Shown here piece after piece: positions 58,527 through 64,000 of a DNA stretch of 64,000 nucleotides. Source of the stretch: Phragmites australis. Taxonomy: Eukaryota > Streptophyta > Magnoliopsida > Poales > Poaceae. Each line of letters starts with the position of its first letter. The stretch's first letter is position 1. The stretch covers positions 37,266,501 to 37,330,500 of the forward strand of contig NC_084927.1 in assembly GCF_958298935.1 (NCBI RefSeq), given 5' to 3'. Position numbers and translations under genes: made by a program. The notes beneath the pieces are model-generated. The model was not told the DNA's origin and searched no databases. It worked only from the letters and a program-made list of their open reading frames with translations.

Positions 58527-61289
58527 TCATGATGTACATCCTGCTGCCTGAGCATTACTGCTAACATTCGCAGAAGCCCCGCTACTTGAGGGGGCATCGG
58601 TGCTATGACCCAACAATAGATGCGCGTCCGCACTCTTGGTCTTGGACGCTAATCTGCTGTTTCTGAGTCTGTTTTTGAGTTTATTGAAGGGCCGCCAATG
58701 CCATCTATTGTGCGACTTTATTTGACCCATCAGCTTTTGTTGCTCTCTTCGGAAGGCCCTTCGAGCGTACCAAGCTCCACCTCGCCACCCTAGCGCATAC
58801 CTGACCATTCCACAAGATAACACATTAATTTAGGTTTATGCAAACGAACAGATAGCGTGTGCACGATTTGTTACTTGCGTAACATTGTCATCAGATGGTA
58901 GGATCCAAGACTTTACATAAACAAAATGAATTTGCCTGCCTTGCAAGATGCTATAGCAAAAATTGAAGTTGCAGTCAGCAGTACATGTGGAAACAGGTCC
59001 TAAACCGAGAGCATTTGGGTGCAACACTGATTCATAAGTAAAAGGAGCTGAAGCATGGCATATGCAATTTAACGTCAGAGCAGTGAATTTCAAGTTTGGG
59101 CTATATACATTCCAACATCACAGCTAAAATATGACCTTTAAGTACAACCTGGTGCAGTCAAGTGATGCTATAAATGGAAATGGTCGGCAGAGAGTATAAA
59201 AACAAGTTATAATAATTAATACTATGCCACACTCTTTGGTGGGAAAAAGGGTTCAAAACTCAAAAGGTAGTGTTAGTTATAGAAAACAGTAACTATAGAG
59301 ACCAATGTGTCAAGCTCCATTTCCGTGTGCCAAGTACTGAACATATTGATACAATCCAACTGGATAATAGTGAAATAAAAGAGTAAATTTTATATATTAA
59401 CAGCACAAACATACCCAACAACCGTTGTTGTCAATGCAGTGGCTATACAGGCTGGAGTGCTAACATTGCTGGTAGTGACAATCTTTTTTATCTCTTCATG
59501 TTTGACTTTGTGATTATCCTTCAACTGTTTACAGAACCAAAAAAAAAGTAAGGTGCACATCAGTAAAATTAAGCAACTAACGGTACTCAAAACATTGCCG
59601 GCAGTCAACCAGCAATGAAAAATGAAAAGGAAAAAAGAAAGCAGATGATGTAATTACTGCCACAGAACCAAGGCAAAAGGTCAATTAGCGGGTAACATAG
59701 TACAAGATAAAAATATAAGCATCATTTTCTTTGTTGGGGGGCGGAAGTGCATGGTCTATGGGCTCGCCAGCAAGATCAGAGTGCACAAAAATTAAAACTA
59801 CAGATCCAGTGTCACAAAGTCACCATGGCTCATTTCAGTAACTAAAAAAAGGCCACAACACATAATAGATACAGATGCAATGAGCAGAAAGAAAGCATCT
59901 TAACCTTATCATCAACAAAACAGCAAGTATGTTACAATGGAATAACAACTGGGCACATATGCGCATGGTTTTAATATAGTATGGCCTGAATTTAATGCAT
60001 ACTACGAAACAATCTGAAACTTGATATCGGTGCTACAAATGAAAGTTGCACTAAGAAAAGCACATGAACAGGAGAGAAAAATGCAGTGGTGCATTCAAAG
60101 AATAACCAAAAAAGTTTTAACTGTGTTCCTTCTAAATTCCTTACAGATTCTTCAATTGACTGAAGCCTCCTGTCAATCCTTGATTGCTGTACATGACGAA
60201 GTGAATAACCTGCAAGGAGTAACTCACATTATTTATCAGAATATTGTGAATCCTTCCAACGAAGATACTCCAAGAAACTTAAGCAACTATGAAACATATA
60301 CGCCAAAGGGCATACGCTACAATGACAGAAAAAAATTGGCCATTGATAAGCAATTAATTGATTACCATGTGATAACCAGAGGATGGAAGGCGACATTCGG
60401 CGAGCTTACAGGATTGCAAAAGGATCTTCAGAAAAGAATTTGCTCTCGTTGTTCATCGAGCAAACCCAACAGTCTCTCTAGCAGCTCAAACATGGCTACA
60501 CAATTTTTTATACCTTTTTTCCATTCTTATTCTTTTTTTTTTTGTAAATACTCTGTTTTGCTAAAAAACGTGGAAGGCAATTTTAAATCTCAATCAAGAA
60601 GAGTTATTTCGTACAAATTAAACTGAGGATTTGGCAACAAATCCAACAGACCAACACCAAAGGTGCATAACCTACAGTCACCAGAAATATGGGGGAAAAC
60701 GGAGTCCAACTCCAACCACACCGCGGAAACCATTGCTCTACTGCAGCTTTGGTTCTAATTGAGACGTTCGCCAATCCCTATCAAAGTGAGGTCTTATGCT
60801 AAACAAAGATTTAGCAGCATATCAGCTGCGCGATTTCAGAACTCGCTCCCTCAACTACATCCTACCGCGATTGAGAAACCCAGCCTAATCAATCAAACTG
60901 AACCTCCACGCACTTAATTTCACACATCGCCCACCAACCAATGAGCAATACTGAAACCTAAAACGACAGCCGAACTGCGAGGGCAGGGACTAGAAGGGGC
61001 GTACCGGCCCATGCCGTGAGGATGGAGGCGACGGAGGTGCCGACGGTGAACACGACGCGGTGGCTCTCGAACACTTGCTGCGGCCATCGGACGACCGACC
61101 ACACGCGTCAGTGAATCAATCACAGGAGAGACGGAGGCAATAGGGAGGGACGGGTGGAGGGGGTTAGGTCATCACCTTGGTGGAGAAGAAGGTGTCGCGG
61201 ACGGCGGCCCAGGAGTTGGACGCCCGCCTCCGGATGTTGGGGAGCGCGAGCAGCGCGCGACCCGCGCCGCCTAGCTGCCGCACCACCAT
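58527..61289 (-). CDS. Unrecognised small membrane protein, five exons
   Basis: I do not recognise this family. Five minus-strand exons join in phase: 61176-61289, 61005-61077, 60145-60209, 59415-59524 and 58527-58800, giving 211 residues with GT-AG introns throughout. Residues 1-38 (MVVRQLGGAGRALLALPNIR, then RRASNSWAAVRDTF) are basic and lack acids at the start, like a mitochondrial or plastid targeting peptide. A hydrophobic stretch follows at about 45-62 (VVFTVGTSVASILTAWAG), then a charged helical part (SRIDRRLQSIEES, LKDNHKVKHEEIKK) that could be a coiled coil, then a second hydrophobic stretch at about 105-123 (ACIATALTTTVVGYALGW). The tail is basic (YARRAFRREQQKLMGQIKSH, RWHWRPFNKLKNRLRNSR) and ends with a Ser/Ala-rich segment. 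The clean phases and targeting-like N-terminus say it is a real gene. Likely an organelle inner-membrane protein; function unknown. Confidence 0.8.
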
Positions 61290-63697
61290 CTCCTACTCCC
61301 ACGATCTCGGCGCTACTCGCCTTTTCGGGGGGGATTTGGGAAGCGAGCGGCCGAGTCGGCTTAACCGTTTGGCTCCTCTTCCTCCTTCCCACGGCGACAG
61401 TGCGACCAGCTTGCGCAGTACGAAACGAACGGGCGCCGCGCCGGTGATGAGGGTCGAAACGAACGCGGGGGCGGAGTTGCCTTTCCCAGGGGATCATTTT
61501 TTTTTTCCACACTCCCGAGTGAGTGATTAACCATTTACCTTTTTAGCCCATAGCAGTTACTCATAGGAGCCCATGTCATTAACAGGGGGACATTGCCACT
61601 TATAAAAGTATCAAAAAAAAATGATCCCTTCTCTAAGAAGTTAGAAAAGTGAAAATTCCACTAGTCATACTTACATTTGTACTGAGATTCGTATTTAAAA
61701 ATAGATAAAAATAAATAAATAAAATAGGTGAAAAATTAATAGATAGATACGTAAGATGAATAAATAAGATAACATTTGTATCCACGTCTCATACAAAATT
61801 ATTTGTCTCGTACAAAATTACTTTTTCCGAGACGGAGCCTCAGAAATGGTATCCATCTAGCGGTCCCGTACTACTGTTACTGCTAGCTTAAAAGAGAGAG
61901 AATTTGACAGCTCTCGTTGTTTAAAAAGGAAAAAGAATTTATATTTGCCAAGCTCGTGATGTATGATAAAAAAAATGCGTCATTCGTGTCATGAATATTC
62001 GCGAATGTCTCTGAATATGCATGTGTAACCGATCCGAGCACACAGCTTACGAATTTGGAATAAATAGACTTACTTGCTCAAGGGACTGACGCAGAAATCG
62101 CCCAAACTCAATCGGTTAGAGGTACAAGTAACAACACGTTTATACACACACCATTGTTGTTCTGCAGATTTTCAAATTCATTCGTAGTCTCGTAGACGTC
62201 CATGGTACTCGCTTAAGTCTAACTAGAGTTCCTCTTTGAAACGCATGGTGTTTGCAGCAAAATTCACCTTAATACTACTACTCCTAATCAATCGAAATCC
62301 TAAACATGGCCTAAACGATGATGGAGCATCCGCCCGGTTATGTTGAAGCGCTGAATATTCGGTTCAGTACACGAAACAAGCAAGCATGGCGCGAGAAGGA
62401 CACGAAACACGTGGCTTCTACCCTTCACATGGCAATCAGCAAAATGCCCCAAAAGTTGTAGCAAGAAGATTCATGCTAGATGCTGTTGGTTGGCAAATAC
62501 AAACAAACTTAAATGATATTAGAAGATGTTAGGAATGGTAATAATATAACAGAATATAAACTTTGTTTGGTTCATATCGGTAATGCAAACATAAACGGCA
62601 TTCAAACCCTAAGAATCACTGGAACACACACCTCAAGAAGAAACTGCTCATGGTGGTAGTGGTGGTGAGCCGCCGCTGCCGTCGTTAGCCCTGCGTGAGG
62701 CTCTCTTTGTGGATGTCGCCAGCTCGACAAGGAGAACCATGAGCTAGCTGACAAGCCGGCGAGCCTCTCCCCTCTCCGCCCTGTGTCAATCCAGTAGCGC
62801 CCTCACCTGCGCCGATCTGGACGGCCTCGATGCCGCCAACAGCCAGCTCCAGTGGCAACGGCTCCGACCCATCATCCCCGCCGCGAGGGGCTATAGTGGT
62901 GAGCCCTCTTCCCTTTTCTCGCACAAATCCTGACGGTGGCCACTGCACCCTTATCGGTCCACGTCGTCGTGCCCTTTGCATACTCGTCGATCCATGCTAC
63001 CATAGCTCCATTGATCCATTCTGCATCCTAGCTCTAGCGGCGGGAGCTCGTGGGATCTTCATCCATCAGCGGCAGCATGGAGACCGGATTCAGAGGAGGA
63101 AGGGGGTGGGGGGACCGGATCTGGAGAAAGAGAGAAGGCAGCGGCAACTTTGAAGGGCAAATTGGGCAAGTAGGAGGTGGTAGGGACGGGTGGCTGTCAA
63201 GGAGGTGGCGGTGATAAACGTGTACGAGCGGAGAAGGTTGGTATGAAGACGATAATGCTCGCGTGGAAACGGTATCAAATTTCTTTAGTGCTCTACCCGA
63301 TTACGAGGAATTGATTACAGAGATGACTGAAACAAACAGGAAAAAATGGGACATGCTACCCACTGTAATCAAATCGCGTGACAATAGCCCCAACCAAACA
63401 CTACCCTGGTTCGAGAGCTTCAGATGCTCTATGGTGTACATACAGAATGGCAGGAAGATCGCAGCCGATGCAAGTACAAGATGCCAGAAAAAAGAAAACT
63501 TTCGTGGATCTGACCTGAAGCTGCACGCACGGCTTTGCGCAAATCATCCATCCCATCTATTGTCATTCTTATCGCGTACAGAATAGTGAGTGGTACAGGC
63601 TCTCTTGAGCACAAGAAGTCAAGCATCTGGTCAAGAACAGAAGACCAAAGTAAAATCGCCTTCTCCTTTTGCTGTTGATGATCGTGGATCCGATCAT
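61290..63697. other. Spacer between the membrane-protein gene and ERF gene
   Basis: 61290-61520 is the GC-rich upstream flank of the membrane-protein gene. 61530-62640 is AT-rich with nothing recognised. 62650-63150 is GC-rich and has a reading (RQLDKENHELADK on the plus strand near 62720) that could be a decayed coiled-coil gene fragment, too weak to call. 63430-63697 is likely the 3' UTR of the ERF gene. Confidence 0.4.
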
Positions 63698-64000
63698 TCA
63701 GAGCCGTAGGTCCGTGCACGGTTGGTGCTCCCCGTCCAGCGGCGGCGGGAGGTTGAGGTCGAACGGGGCGCGCGACCGGACCGTGGAGGCGTCGTCGCCG
63801 TCATCCACGACGGAGGCCGATGAGGCGCAGTCGCTGTGGCAGTCTGCGACGGGTGCCGCCGGCCGCGGGGGGCGCGGCACCGCCCGCCTGCGGGGCACTG
63901 CCGTCGTCCGTGCCGCCGCCCTGGGCCCGCGGGGGGCACTAGATGACTCGACGGTGGAGCTGCTGCTGCACGTGGGGGCGGCCGGAGCCAGAGCCGGAGA
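63698..64000 (-). CDS. ERF-family transcriptional repressor, C-terminal part (cut by window edge)
   Basis: The minus-strand frame is open from the window edge (64000) to the stop at 63698, about 100 residues. It begins with a Ser-rich stretch (APTCSSSSTVESSSAP), has a basic Pro/Arg-rich middle, an acidic segment (VVDDGDDAS) and ends APFDLNLPPPLDGEHQPCTD. The DLNLPP sequence is an EAR repression motif, which recruits TOPLESS-type co-repressors, and the STVESSS-to-DLNLPP layout is that of class II ERF proteins. The AP2/ERF DNA-binding domain would lie upstream, outside this window, so the family call rests on the C-terminal half only. Such genes usually have no intron. Confidence 0.75.
   Translation of the reverse strand, partial: SPALAPAAPTCSSSSTVESSSAPRGPRAAARTTAVPRRRAVPRPPRPAAPVADCHSDCASSASVVDDGDDASTVRSRAPFDLNLPPPLDGEHQPCTDLRL

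Noticed and set aside
62710..62900. Possible coiled-coil or bZIP-like reading (RQLDKENHELADK)
   Set aside because: Short, interrupted by stops and without a basic region; too weak to call a gene fragment.

Overview
The window is nuclear DNA from a monocot, almost certainly a grass. Its genes are split by GT-AG introns, their coding exons are GC-rich at the 5' end, the intergenic DNA is AT-rich and repeat-packed, and the transposons are of grass type (Copia, chromodomain Gypsy, LINEs, small TIR elements, a long solo LTR). Proteins typical of plants are present: a plastid terminal oxidase, a plant cysteine oxidase, a class II ERF with an EAR motif and a gamma-type PI 4-kinase. The species cannot be named from the sequence alone.

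Layout. 0-3.7 kb: intergenic DNA and a broken SEC23-like fragment (-). 5.5-7.6 kb: intact four-exon ubiquitin-conjugating E2 (-) with a TATA box. 7.8-11.4 kb: AT-rich repeats. 11.5-14.7 kb: decayed RecX-family gene (+) with a LINE in its last intron. 15.7 kb: small secreted Ala/Ser/Pro-rich peptide (-). 17.0-20.2 kb: intact six-exon plant cysteine oxidase (-). 20.2-28.3 kb: repeat-rich intergenic DNA with an 85-bp tandem repeat, a 1.58-kb solo LTR carrying an array of hairpin-forming repeats, and a TIR DNA element. 28.8-30.1 kb: intact single-exon F-box gene (+). 31.8-41.6 kb: an old Gypsy element (-, target duplication CATTA) with a young Copia element (+, target duplication ATGAT) nested inside it. 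43.2-45.0 kb: intact intronless PI4K-gamma (-). 47.2-47.6 kb: LINE relic. 49.1-54.2 kb: DCC-family gene (+) that looks frameshifted, with a LINE and an LTR-like insert in its introns. 54.8-57.2 kb: plastid terminal oxidase PTOX (-). 58.5-61.3 kb: five-exon gene for an unrecognised small membrane protein (-). 63.7-64.0 kb: C-terminal end of an ERF repressor gene (-), cut by the window edge.

The genes do not form a pathway; this is ordinary plant euchromatin with independent genes. Two themes stand out. Three genes (SEC23-like, RecX, DCC) are decayed beside intact neighbours, as expected if this is one subgenome or one copy of a duplicated region. The LTR elements show a clear layering in time: an old Gypsy with about 7% LTR divergence and catalytic-site changes, and a Copia with one difference between its 235-bp LTRs that is nevertheless coding-defective. 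I found no tRNA, rRNA or CRISPR locus and no convincing new biochemical system. The least explained items are the hairpin-repeat array in the solo LTR, the unrecognised membrane protein and the out-of-frame transit peptide of PTOX.
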